Below, one piece after another: positions 1 to 7,932 of a stretch of 64,000 nt of DNA. The position numbers and the translations under genes are program-made. Position 1 is the first letter of the stretch; each line of letters opens with the position of its first letter. Location: positions 3,249,001 to 3,313,000 of the forward strand of contig NZ_CP113948.1 in NCBI RefSeq assembly GCF_026810365.1. Reading direction: 5' to 3'. Source of the stretch: Flavobacterium praedii. Its GTDB lineage: Bacteria > Bacteroidota > Bacteroidia > Flavobacteriales > Flavobacteriaceae. The notes below the pieces were generated by a model. The model saw only the letters and a list, made by a program, of their open reading frames with translations, ran no database searches and was not told the DNA's origin.

Positions 1-1
1 T

Positions 2-547
2 AAATTCAAAGTTCTGGCTTTTCCGGTAATTGTTTTGTTTTTGATAGGGTTTTACTATTTATTTATCAATATTAGTTCAATGTACATTACAGAATTAAAT
101 CGAGTAAAACTTTCAGTTGTTGAGCGTCCTACAGATATTAATTTAATTTTGGGTCGTGTTTCGGGTACATACATTGTGCCTAATATGGTCAAAGAAAACC
201 CGGTATTTGGGATTGGTCTTGGGAATTATCCTTTATTGAGAAATAATGCAGAGTACCGTGCTTTTTTTCCAAAGCCACCAAAAGAAGTTCTTAATATAGA
301 CGCACACGGTTTTGGAGGATTGGTAGATATTATTGTAGAAATGGGGATTATTGGGTTTATATTATTTGCTTCAATTATTTATCAATTACACAAAGAATTA
401 AAAAAATTAAATAGAGGATATATTTTATTGACAGGTTTTCTATTGCTATTTTGTTTTGGAGTACAAATTTATTTTTTATACCCTTGGGCATTTTTAGGAA
501 TCATTTTGGCATACCAAAACAACTATATAGATGAAATTAGTAATTGA
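2..547 (+). CDS. O-antigen polymerase/ligase-like membrane protein, C-terminal part
   Basis: The reading frame is open from the left edge, so the true start lies outside the window and only about 181 C-terminal residues are visible. They hold at least three hydrophobic segments and, near visible residues 65-76, the motif NPVFGIGLGNYP, which resembles the Wzy_C/O-antigen ligase family (a periplasmic-loop motif followed by transmembrane helices). Such proteins polymerise or ligate lipid-linked oligosaccharide at the periplasmic face. The next glycosyltransferase starts 17 bp before this stop, so the two are probably translationally coupled. A second protein of the same type follows at 1613. Family assignment is good; polymerase versus ligase cannot be decided. 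Confidence 0.7.
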   Translation, partial: KFKVLAFPVIVLFLIGFYYLFINISSMYITELNRVKLSVVERPTDINLILGRVSGTYIVPNMVKENPVFGIGLGNYPLLRNNAEYRAFFPKPPKEVLNIDAHGFGGLVDIIVEMGIIGFILFASIIYQLHKELKKLNRGYILLTGFLLLFCFGVQIYFLYPWAFLGIILAYQNNYIDEISN

Positions 548-1616
548 TATCCGTTTAATAAATGCCTCGGGAATCGGTACCTATTTAAAGAATATAGTAC
601 CGAGTATTTTAGACATTTTTGACCAAGTTATAGTGCTAGGTAATACAAAAGAAATAAGCAGATTTCATTGGAATAATCGAGTTGAAATCATTGAATTCAA
701 CGCCAAAATTTATTCTTTGAAAGAGCAAATACTTTATCCAATTGTAGTTCCTAAATGCGACATTTTTTGGGCACCACATTTTAATGTACCATTATTACCA
801 ATCAAAGCACAAAAAATTGTGACAACAATTCATGATCTAAATCATTTGGCAGGTGTATCTCCTATTTCTATGGTGAAGAAAAAATATGCCGAACTTTTAT
901 TTCAAAATGCAGTAAAAAAAGCCAATTTAATTTTTACAGTTTCTGAATTTTCAAAAAAGGAACTCCTAAAATACACGTCGGTATTTCCAAACAAAATAAA
1001 GGTAGTCTATTGTGGAGTTAATAAGTATTTTTTTCAAAACACAATAAATGATACCGATTTAAAATTGCCTTCAAACTATATTTTGTATGTTGGAAACGTA
1101 AAACCACATAAAAATTTAATGATCCTATTAAAAGCCTATTGCTTATTATCGAAAGAATTAAAATCTAAATACCAACTGGTGATTATTGGCAAAAAAGAAG
1201 GTTTTATCACACGAGATAAACAGATTGATAATTACATAAAGAGTCATAATTTACAACACCAAATTACTTTTACAGGATATATAGATGATTTAGATTTGCC
1301 AAAGATTTATCAAGAGGCTTCATTATTTGTTTTTCCTTCTTTGTATGAAGGTTTTGGGCTTCCTATTTTAGAGGCATTGGCTGCAGGAACCATGGTAATA
1401 AGTTCAAATGCATCCAGTTTGCCAGAAATAGGAGGAGAAGCGGTTATTTATTTTGACCCAAATGATCATACAGAATTGATTCAAAAAATAACGAAATATC
1501 TTGAAAAAGGAACTGATAATTCATTTTTAAGAAGTCAGAGCGAAATCCAATTGGAAAAATTTACTTGGGAAAAAGCGATCGAAAATCATATACAAGGATT
1601 CAAAATAATAGAATGA
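531..1616 (+). CDS. Glycosyltransferase family 4 (GT-B fold)
   Basis: 361 residues with no signal peptide, so a cytoplasmic or peripheral-membrane sugar transferase. The C-terminal half shows the GT4 nucleotide-sugar domain: GNVKPHKNL near residues 187-195 and the E-x7-E motif (E273 in YEGFG, E281 in LEALAAG), followed by SSLPEIGGEA. It probably adds a sugar to the growing polyprenyl-linked repeat unit. The start overlaps the upstream gene by 17 bp and the stop overlaps the next start as ATGA, so it is in the middle of a tightly packed exopolysaccharide operon. The donor sugar cannot be read from the sequence. Confidence 0.9.
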   Translation: MKLVIDIRLINASGIGTYLKNIVPSILDIFDQVIVLGNTKEISRFHWNNRVEIIEFNAKIYSLKEQILYPIVVPKCDIFWAPHFNVPLLPIKAQKIVTTIHDLNHLAGVSPISMVKKKYAELLFQNAVKKANLIFTVSEFSKKELLKYTSVFPNKIKVVYCGVNKYFFQNTINDTDLKLPSNYILYVGNVKPHKNLMILLKAYCLLSKELKSKYQLVIIGKKEGFITRDKQIDNYIKSHNLQHQITFTGYIDDLDLPKIYQEASLFVFPSLYEGFGLPILEALAAGTMVISSNASSLPEIGGEAVIYFDPNDHTELIQKITKYLEKGTDNSFLRSQSEIQLEKFTWEKAIENHIQGFKIIE

Positions 1617-2878
1617 AACAGTACATTATAAATCAAAACCGTAAGATTACTTACTTTTTCTTGATTGCATTATCTTTTTTCCCAGTTTTGCCAACAGGAG
1701 TAGAAAGTGTATTGATGATTGCTGCATTTTTGTTTTCACTTTCCTATTTTAGCATTGAAGGAAAGAAATTTTGGAATAGAAAGAAGACTTTATATAGTTT
1801 ACTTTTTTCAAGTTTATTTCTTATTTATGCATTTTCATTACTTTATACCCAAAATATAGGTAATGGTATAAAGTACATAATTAGACTTTTGCCAACCATT
1901 TTATTTCCTGCCATTTTTTTGTTTAATGACAAAGAGATAATTAACAATAAGCAGTTGGAGTTTATAAAATCGATGTATATCATGGCTTTAATTTTGGCTT
2001 TGGTTTATTTGAATTTCACTTTATATGATTGCCTTTATAAGAGCGAAATTCAGTTTTGGGACTTTAGGCAGCTGATTGAAAAAAAGATAAAAGTTCACGG
2101 AACTTATTTGTCGATGTGGATTGGTTTTGGAGTTATTCTTCTTTTTTTTAAATTTAAAAAAGAGGTCTTTAATAGAAAAACTCTTTTGGCTTATATTGCC
2201 ATGCTAGCCATTATTAGTTATTTCATATATTGGCAATATCTCATAGGATCCAGAATGCCTTTTGGTGCAACACTTTTGATATCTTCTATTTTGATGTTTA
2301 AAAATAGAAAGCAAATGTTTGTTTTTAGTATGTTTTTTATCGTTTTAGGATTCGTTATAATTTTAAAAACAGATAGACTAGGAGATCGTTTTCAAAAATT
2401 GTCTCAATATAATTTTTCTTTTCCAGAAGGCAAATACGAAGATAATTATCCTAATATAAGTACAGAACAAATTAGAAATGGAATCTATTATTGCAGTTTC
2501 GAAAAAATAAAACAGCAACCAATTTTAGGGTATGGAGTTGGCGATGTTGATGCAGAGTTGCAGTCCTGTTATGACAATACATTTACAAATACGGATACTT
2601 ATAAAGTGACAAGATACAATTCGCACAATCAGTTTTTAAAAATTATTTTATCTGCAGGTTTTGTTGGATTGGTTTTGTTTTTAATTTCAATTTTATGCTT
2701 GGTTAAAAATGCTATTGAACATAAATTAGTACTTTATATCAGTTTTATTTCCTTTGTTTTTCTTAATTTTTCCTTTGAAAACATATTAAGCAGACACGAT
2801 GGTGTACTTTTTTTTGCTTTTTTTAGCGCCCTATTTTTTTTTACAAATACACAACAAAATGAAAAAAGCATTAATTAA
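1613..2878 (+). CDS. O-antigen ligase/polymerase family membrane protein
   Basis: 421 residues from the ATG at 1613, which overlaps the previous stop as ATGA; a longer frame reaches back to 1565 but would lie inside the preceding gene. About ten hydrophobic segments surround a large loop. The loop carries PILGYGVGD near residue 304 and YNSHNQFLKIIL near residue 335, the conserved His-containing region of Wzy_C/WaaL-type proteins. It likely joins repeat units or transfers the glycan to its acceptor in the periplasm. This is the second such protein within 3 kb, so the two probably have different roles (polymerase and ligase). Confidence 0.8.
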   Translation: MKQYIINQNRKITYFFLIALSFFPVLPTGVESVLMIAAFLFSLSYFSIEGKKFWNRKKTLYSLLFSSLFLIYAFSLLYTQNIGNGIKYIIRLLPTILFPAIFLFNDKEIINNKQLEFIKSMYIMALILALVYLNFTLYDCLYKSEIQFWDFRQLIEKKIKVHGTYLSMWIGFGVILLFFKFKKEVFNRKTLLAYIAMLAIISYFIYWQYLIGSRMPFGATLLISSILMFKNRKQMFVFSMFFIVLGFVIILKTDRLGDRFQKLSQYNFSFPEGKYEDNYPNISTEQIRNGIYYCSFEKIKQQPILGYGVGDVDAELQSCYDNTFTNTDTYKVTRYNSHNQFLKIILSAGFVGLVLFLISILCLVKNAIEHKLVLYISFISFVFLNFSFENILSRHDGVLFFAFFSALFFFTNTQQNEKSIN

Positions 2879-3986
2879 CGATTGGTATTATGTAAATGGA
2901 GGAGCCGAGAAAGTGATTCATTCGTTGAATCATATTTGGGATGATTTTGATCATTATGCTTTAATTGATTTCCTGAACGAAACCGATAGGGATTTTATTT
3001 TAAAAGGGAAAAAAGCTAAAACCAGTTTTATTCAAAATTTACCCACCGCCAAGTCCAATCACCGAAAGTTTTTGCAACTTTTCCCGTGCGCCATTGAACA
3101 ATTTGACTTAAGTGAGTATGATTTAATACTGAGTTCTTCTTCATCAATTGCAAAGGGAGTGGTAACACGTAAAAATCAATTGCATATTTGTTACTGTCAT
3201 TCCCCTATGCGGTACGCTTGGGATCTACAAGAACAATATCTACAGGATTCAGGTCTAAATAAAGGATTAAAAGGAATTTATGCCAAATATGTTTTAAATA
3301 ATATTAGAAAATGGGATGTAACAAATTCAGAGAATGTCACTTATTTTATTGCCAATTCAAAAAACATTGCCCAAAAAATAAAAAAAATATACAACCGTGA
3401 ATCAACTGTAATTTATCCTCCTGTTGATGTTGATTTTTTTACATTAGAAGAAAACAAAAAGGAGTATTATTTTACAGCGTCCAGAATGGTTTCGTACAAA
3501 AAAACGTTCTTAATTGTTGAAGCTTTTAATGAATTACCACATCTGAAATTGGTAGTTGCAGGTTCTGGTCCTGATTATGATGCAATAAAAAAAATAGCCA
3601 AAAGCAATATTATACTTATTGGTCATATTGATAAATTAGAATTAAAAAAACAGATGCAAGAAGCAAAAGCATTTGTTTTTGCAGCCGAAGAAGATTTTGG
3701 AATTGTACCAGTCGAAGCCCAAGCTTGTGGAACTCCCGTTATTGCTTTTGGAAAAGGAGGAGCACTTGAAACTGTAATTGAAGGTAAAACAGGCGTTTTT
3801 TTTAAAGAACAAACAGCCCAAAGTTTAAAAGAAGCCATACTGAATTTTGAAACCTTAAAATTCAATCCAAAAGAAATACGGGAACACGCTTTGCAATTTT
3901 CTAAAGAACGTTTTGAAATTGAAATTAAAGCTTTCGTAACAAAAAAACACAAAGAACATCAAAGTTTATATGCAGATAGTTTATAA
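2859..3986 (+). CDS. Glycosyltransferase family 4, WbaZ-like
   Basis: 375 residues from the ATG at 2859, 20 bp inside the preceding gene; a longer in-frame start at 2799 would add a hydrophobic segment encoded inside that gene and is unlikely. The N-terminus has DWYYVNGGAEKV (residues 7-18), the acceptor-side Gly-rich motif of GT4 mannosyltransferase-like enzymes. The C-terminal domain has EEDFGIVPVEAQACGTPV with the E-x7-E pair near residues 277 and 285. It probably acts in the cytosol on a lipid-linked sugar. It is the last gene of the overlapping set; a 180-bp spacer with its own promoter follows. Confidence 0.88.
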   Translation: MKKALINDWYYVNGGAEKVIHSLNHIWDDFDHYALIDFLNETDRDFILKGKKAKTSFIQNLPTAKSNHRKFLQLFPCAIEQFDLSEYDLILSSSSSIAKGVVTRKNQLHICYCHSPMRYAWDLQEQYLQDSGLNKGLKGIYAKYVLNNIRKWDVTNSENVTYFIANSKNIAQKIKKIYNRESTVIYPPVDVDFFTLEENKKEYYFTASRMVSYKKTFLIVEAFNELPHLKLVVAGSGPDYDAIKKIAKSNIILIGHIDKLELKKQMQEAKAFVFAAEEDFGIVPVEAQACGTPVIAFGKGGALETVIEGKTGVFFKEQTAQSLKEAILNFETLKFNPKEIREHALQFSKERFEIEIKAFVTKKHKEHQSLYADSL

Positions 3987-4028
3987 TAAAATTTTTCTTT
4001 TAAGATGAATTGCATATCTCATTCTCAC

Positions 4029-4036
4029 TATATTTG
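4029..4036 (+). promoter_or_regulatory. Promoter -7 box TATATTTG upstream of the UDP-glucuronate decarboxylase gene
   Basis: TATATTTG matches the Bacteroidota consensus TAnnTTTG exactly. Transcription from here would give a leader of roughly 120 nt before the ATG at 4167. The same octamer stands in the equivalent place, 14 nt before a related leader, at 39529. No convincing -33 box was identified. Confidence 0.55.
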
Positions 4037-4053
4037 CTGTCAATAATTATTTT

Positions 4054-4169
4054 TATGAAATCGCCATGACTGTATTTGTAGCAAACACAAATGAAGATCT
4101 GATGACCCGAGCGGTAGCGAACTGGCGAAGCATACCATATTCCAACTAAAACAATATTATCTTCTTATG
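4054..4169 (+). repeat. Leader repeat, copy 1, with a 35-nt insertion
   Basis: This non-coding leader resembles 39551-39644 in both halves: TATGAAAT, CATGAC, GT, a TTGxTA-like stretch, CAAACAC and AATGAxGAT in the 5' part, then ACAATA, TATCT and TATG at the 3' end. Its 3' half also resembles 5191-5236 (ACCATATTCCA then TATCTTC, two nt, ATG). Relative to that copy, 35 nt (4099-4133) separate AATGAAGAT from ACCATATTCCA, and most of this is a GC-rich block (4105-4131) similar to one inside sufD. All copies end exactly at a start codon, which suggests a cis-acting 5' UTR element rather than chance. Confidence 0.6.
4066..4149 (+). other. Possible 27-codon leader ORF inside the leader repeat
   Basis: ATG at 4066 to TAA at 4147-4149 encodes 27 residues beginning [12 protein letters not shown]. 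The related leader at 39563 also starts ATG ACn GTn but stops after five codons. Translation of a conserved leader peptide is possible but only weakly supported, and the frame runs through the apparent 35-nt insertion. Recorded as a candidate, not a gene. Confidence 0.15.
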
Positions 4170-5150
4170 AAAAGAATACTCATCACCGGAGCAGCAGGAT
4201 TTTTAGGATCTCATTTATGTGATCGTTTTATCAAAGAAGGTTATCATGTTATAGGAATGGATAATCTAATTACAGGTGATTTAAAAAATATAGAACATTT
4301 GTTCAAACTAGAACATTTTGAATTTTATCATCACGATATCACAAAGTTTGTACATGTTCCAGGCGAGTTAGATTATATCCTGCATTTTGCTTCGCCGGCA
4401 AGTCCAATTGATTATCTCAAAATTCCAATTCAAACCTTGAAAGTAGGCTCATTGGGTACACATAATTTATTAGGTTTGGCAAGAGTCAAAAAAGCAAGAA
4501 TTCTTATAGCTTCTACTTCTGAGGTATATGGTGATCCATTAGTTCATCCTCAAACCGAAGACTATTACGGAAACGTAAATACCATTGGACCAAGAGGAGT
4601 GTATGATGAAGCCAAACGCTTTCAAGAATCTATCACTATGGCTTATCATACTTTTCATGGAGTAGAAACTAGAATTGTTCGAATTTTCAATACTTACGGA
4701 CCTCGTATGCGACTCAATGACGGTCGAGTTATTCCCGCTTTTATAGGACAAGCCATTCGTGGAGAAGATTTAACAATTTTTGGAGATGGCATGCAAACGC
4801 GATCTTTTTGTTATGTCGATGATCAAGTTGAAGGGATCTTCAGATTGTTACATTCGGATTATGTTTATCCTGTAAATATTGGTAATCCTGATGAAATTAC
4901 GATCAAAGATTTTGCAGAGGAAATCATAAAACTAACAGGAACCAATCAAAAAGTAGTTTATTATCCGTTGCCTATAAATGACCCTTTGCAACGTCAACCT
5001 GATATTACCAAAGCAAAAGAATTATTGGGATGGGAAGCCACAGTAAATCGTGCCGAAGGAATGAAAATCACCTACGATTATTTCAAGTCATTATCCAAAG
5101 AAGAATTATCCAAAGAAGAACATAAAGATTTTTCTAAGTATATCAATTAG
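4167..5150 (+). CDS. UDP-glucuronate decarboxylase (UDP-xylose synthase), SDR family
   Basis: 327 residues, the usual length for bacterial UXS. It converts UDP-glucuronate to UDP-xylose in the cytosol through NAD-bound 4-keto intermediates. The N-terminus has the NAD-binding GAAGFLGSH (residues 8-16). STSEVYGDP and the catalytic Y-x3-K (Y146 and K150 in VYDEAKRF) follow, and then [10 protein letters not shown] and [14 protein letters not shown], typical of the UXS/dTDP-glucose dehydratase branch. It is preceded by its own promoter and a repeated leader and followed 83 bp later by the sugar-phosphate transferase. A UDP-galacturonate- or UDP-glucose-epimerase-like activity is less likely. Confidence 0.88.
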   Translation: MKRILITGAAGFLGSHLCDRFIKEGYHVIGMDNLITGDLKNIEHLFKLEHFEFYHHDITKFVHVPGELDYILHFASPASPIDYLKIPIQTLKVGSLGTHNLLGLARVKKARILIASTSEVYGDPLVHPQTEDYYGNVNTIGPRGVYDEAKRFQESITMAYHTFHGVETRIVRIFNTYGPRMRLNDGRVIPAFIGQAIRGEDLTIFGDGMQTRSFCYVDDQVEGIFRLLHSDYVYPVNIGNPDEITIKDFAEEIIKLTGTNQKVVYYPLPINDPLQRQPDITKAKELLGWEATVNRAEGMKITYDYFKSLSKEELSKEEHKDFSKYIN

Positions 5151-5190
5151 TGATTTGACTATGATTCAAATAGTTCAAATTAGATTGGAG

Positions 5191-5236
5191 AATGACGATA
5201 CCATATTCCACACAAAGTAAATAGTATCTTCAAATG
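5191..5236 (+). repeat. Leader repeat, copy 2 (3' half only)
   Basis: AATGACGAT is directly followed by ACCATATTCCA and then TATCTTC two nt before the ATG at 5234. This matches the 3' half of the leader in front of the upstream gene (ACCATATTCCA at 4134-4144, TATCTTC two nt before the ATG at 4167) but lacks the 35-nt insertion found there. The 5' half (TATGAAAT to CAAACAC) is not recognisable here. Confidence 0.55.
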
Positions 5237-6586
5237 AAAACTAAAACAGGAAGATATTCCGGTTACATTAGGCCTTTTTCACGCTTATTAGATTTGGTTA
5301 TAATCAATTTCTTCGCAGCGTATTTTTCGGGTATTCCTGTTTTTCAAGATTTTTATGCTCTTTTTATCAGTACTGCTTGGTTTATTATTGCTGCCAATTT
5401 AGGGTTTTATGAAGTGTACCGTTATACCAAAGTTATTGCTATCTTGAATTGCACTTTGAAGCAAGCCATTGTTTTTTTAGTTTGGTGTTTTGCTCTAGCT
5501 TATTTTTATCCCGATAGATATAGTTTGTATTCAATTTTAGAATTCACATTTCTTTCGGTAATTATGATTCTTGTTTTTAAACTGTTTATCTACTTTTTTC
5601 TTAAAAAATACCGAATAATTTTTGGTGGTAATTTTAGAAGAGTTGTACTTATCGGTAAAAATAAAAGCATTTTACCATTAAAACATTTTTTCGAAGAAAA
5701 TCCAGATTATGGCTATAAATTGATAAAGGTGTTTGACTTGGATTTAAACAAATCCGAACTACTTCAAGAGTGTTTTTCTTTTGTTTTGGAGCATAAAATA
5801 GATGAACTTTATTGCTCACAGGTTGATTTATCATTTAAGCAAATAGAAGAATTTGTGTTTTTTGCCGATAATAATTTAAAAACACTAAAGTTTATTCCAG
5901 ATCAAAAGCAATTATTAGCATTAAACACCACTTTTGAATATTATGATTATATTCCTGTAATATCACAAAGAACAATTTCCCTAGATGAGTCCTTACATTA
6001 TAATATCAAACGTGCTTTTGATATTGTTTTTTCAACTGTAATAATTGTATGTATATTATCATGGTTGATTCCTGTTTTGGCAATTATTATTCGAATGGAT
6101 TCAAAAGGCCCTCTTTTTTTTATGCAAAAGAGGAACGGTTTAAATAATAAAGAATTCAATTGTTTCAAGTTTCGTTCTATGGAAATAAATGAATTGGCAG
6201 ATATTGAACAAGTTTCCAAAAACGATTCAAGAATAACGAAGGTGGGTAAATTTATACGTAAAACAAGTATCGATGAATTGCCTCAATTTTTCAATGTTTT
6301 GTTGGGAGACATGTCAGTAGTAGGTCCTAGACCCCACATGGTTAGTCACACGAATATGTATGCAGAACGGATTGATAAATTCATGGTGCGTCATTTTATA
6401 AAACCAGGAATAACGGGTTTAGCCCAAACCAAAGGATTTCGTGGAGAAATCGAAACGGACAAAGACATTATAAATAGAGTACGATATGATATTTTTTATA
6501 TCGAAAAATGGTCTTTATTATTGGATTTAAAAATCATCTTCAATACCATTTATAATACTTTAAAAGGTGATAAAAAAGCATATTAG
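5234..6586 (+). CDS. Polyprenyl-phosphate sugar-1-phosphate transferase (WcaJ/ExoY type)
   Basis: 450 residues in the usual WcaJ order: four to five N-terminal transmembrane segments (about 15-130), a central nucleotide-binding-like region starting RRVVLIGKNKS (about 137), and a C-terminal bacterial sugar transferase domain from about residue 256 (KRAFDIVFS, RMDSKGPLFF, FKFRSM, TSIDELPQFFNVL, VGPRPH, KPGITGLAQ). It moves a sugar-1-phosphate from a UDP-sugar onto undecaprenyl phosphate, the first membrane step of exopolysaccharide repeat-unit synthesis. The next glycosyltransferase begins 1 nt after its stop. The sugar (often glucose or galactose) is not determined. Confidence 0.9.
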   Translation: MKTKTGRYSGYIRPFSRLLDLVIINFFAAYFSGIPVFQDFYALFISTAWFIIAANLGFYEVYRYTKVIAILNCTLKQAIVFLVWCFALAYFYPDRYSLYSILEFTFLSVIMILVFKLFIYFFLKKYRIIFGGNFRRVVLIGKNKSILPLKHFFEENPDYGYKLIKVFDLDLNKSELLQECFSFVLEHKIDELYCSQVDLSFKQIEEFVFFADNNLKTLKFIPDQKQLLALNTTFEYYDYIPVISQRTISLDESLHYNIKRAFDIVFSTVIIVCILSWLIPVLAIIIRMDSKGPLFFMQKRNGLNNKEFNCFKFRSMEINELADIEQVSKNDSRITKVGKFIRKTSIDELPQFFNVLLGDMSVVGPRPHMVSHTNMYAERIDKFMVRHFIKPGITGLAQTKGFRGEIETDKDIINRVRYDIFYIEKWSLLLDLKIIFNTIYNTLKGDKKAY

Positions 6587-6587
6587 T

Positions 6588-7358
6588 ATGGAAACAGCTT
6601 TAGTATCCATTATTACTCCTTCGTTCAACTCAGAGAAATTCATAGCTGAAACGATTCAATCCGTGCAAAATCAAACCTACCAAAACTGGGAAATGATCAT
6701 AGTTGATGATTCTTCAACAGACCAGACTATTTCTGTTATTGAACAATTTGTTAAAAATGATATTAGAATTCGTTTTTTTCAATTGGATAAAAATTCAGGT
6801 GCTGGAATTGCTAGAGAAAAAGCATTGTCTATTGCAAATGGGGATTATATTTCATTTTTGGATGCAGATGACCTTTGGAAACCACAAAAACTTCAAAAAC
6901 AACTTCAGTTTTTAAAAGAAAACAAAGTACCTTTTACATTTTCTTTCTACGAATGTATTGATGAAAAAGGAAATGCATTAAATAGAATAGTTGAAGCTCC
7001 AAGAAATCTGACCTATCATCAATTGTTTTTTTGTAATTATGTTGGTAATCTTACGGGAATTTATGAAGTTAATTTTTTTGGAAAAATTGCTATTTCTGCA
7101 ACCCGAAAACGACAGGATTGGATGGTCTGGCTTACGATTCTAAAAAAAATTAGAATAGCTAAACCAGTTCCCGAAAGTCTGGCTTTTTATCGCATTAGAG
7201 ATAATTCACTCTCCGCTTCAAAGGTCGATTTATTGAAACATAATTTTGCAGTTTACCGAAACTTTCATGGGTTTAGTTATATTTCTTCTTTATTTATTAT
7301 GATTGGATTTTTAATCACTCAATTACTAATAAAACCGCGTTATATAAAGAAGATTTAG
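6588..7358 (+). CDS. Glycosyltransferase family 2
   Basis: 256 residues from the ATG at 6588, one base after the preceding stop; an upstream in-frame start at 6567 would overlap that gene. It has the GT-A signatures VSIITPSFNSEKFI (residues 5-18), IIVDDSSTD, and the metal-binding DxD-like FLDADDLW near residue 90. A DWMVWL motif and a C-terminal hydrophobic stretch suggest membrane association. It probably adds the second sugar to the lipid-linked primer made by the upstream transferase. It is the last plus-strand gene of the polysaccharide locus; the following genes are on the other strand. Confidence 0.9.
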   Translation: METALVSIITPSFNSEKFIAETIQSVQNQTYQNWEMIIVDDSSTDQTISVIEQFVKNDIRIRFFQLDKNSGAGIAREKALSIANGDYISFLDADDLWKPQKLQKQLQFLKENKVPFTFSFYECIDEKGNALNRIVEAPRNLTYHQLFFCNYVGNLTGIYEVNFFGKIAISATRKRQDWMVWLTILKKIRIAKPVPESLAFYRIRDNSLSASKVDLLKHNFAVYRNFHGFSYISSLFIMIGFLITQLLIKPRYIKKI

Positions 7359-7362
7359 GAGA

Positions 7363-7891
7363 TTATTTTTTATATCCAATTTTAATTCTTTCGCCTTCAT
7401 TTTCTTTTTTCTCAGTCAATTCATCCAAATAGGAGAAAACCAACTCGATATTTTTATCATGATTTTCTAGTTTTTTTTGAATTTGAAGGATGTCAATTTT
7501 AATCTCAGTGGTATCCAATAACATTTGCCTCACTTTAGTAAAAATGCGCATGATTTGGATATTAGTCTGAATCGCTTTATCGCTTTTCAATACACTAGAT
7601 AACATCAAAACTCCGTGTTCGGTGAATGCCATTGGAGCATAACGCAAACCCATCTTATCTGAATTGGAGGTCACAAATTGTGACCTCCAATTTTCGAACT
7701 CTGATTTAGTAAGCTCAAACATAAAATCTTCAGGGAATCTTGACAAATTTCTTTTAACGGCTTGTTTTAAAAACCTTATTTTCAATGCCATAGAGTACTG
7801 CTAAATCACGATCAAGCATGACTTTTTGATTGCGTATAAAGTATATTTTGTTAGAAATCGTTTCTTCTGAAAGCAAAGACAGTTCACTCAT
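7363..7891 (-). pseudogene. ORF6N-domain protein, frameshifted
   Basis: The ATG at 7891 opens a frame reading IYFIRNQKVMLDRDLAVLYGIENKV, broken here into its parts IYFIRNQKVMLD and RDLAVLYGIENKV, the conserved ORF6N start. It shifts at a run of five A on the plus strand (7769-7773, T on the coding strand). Removing one T restores continuity into LKQAVKRNLSRFPEDF, and the second part then runs 142 codons in the other frame to 7363. The total length of 529 nt is 3n+1, as expected for one inserted base. The family is a DNA-binding domain common in phage and mobile-element proteins; the C-terminus is coiled-coil-like. A sequencing error in the homopolymer is possible. Confidence 0.75.
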
Positions 7892-7932
7892 CGTTTGTCA
7901 ATTTAAACGACCAATATACGATTTTATTTACA

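Noticed and set aside
1565..1612. Longer start of the second O-antigen polymerase-like protein
   Set aside because: It would overlap the preceding gene by 52 bp; the ATG at 1613 overlaps the stop as ATGA and leads directly to the first membrane helix.
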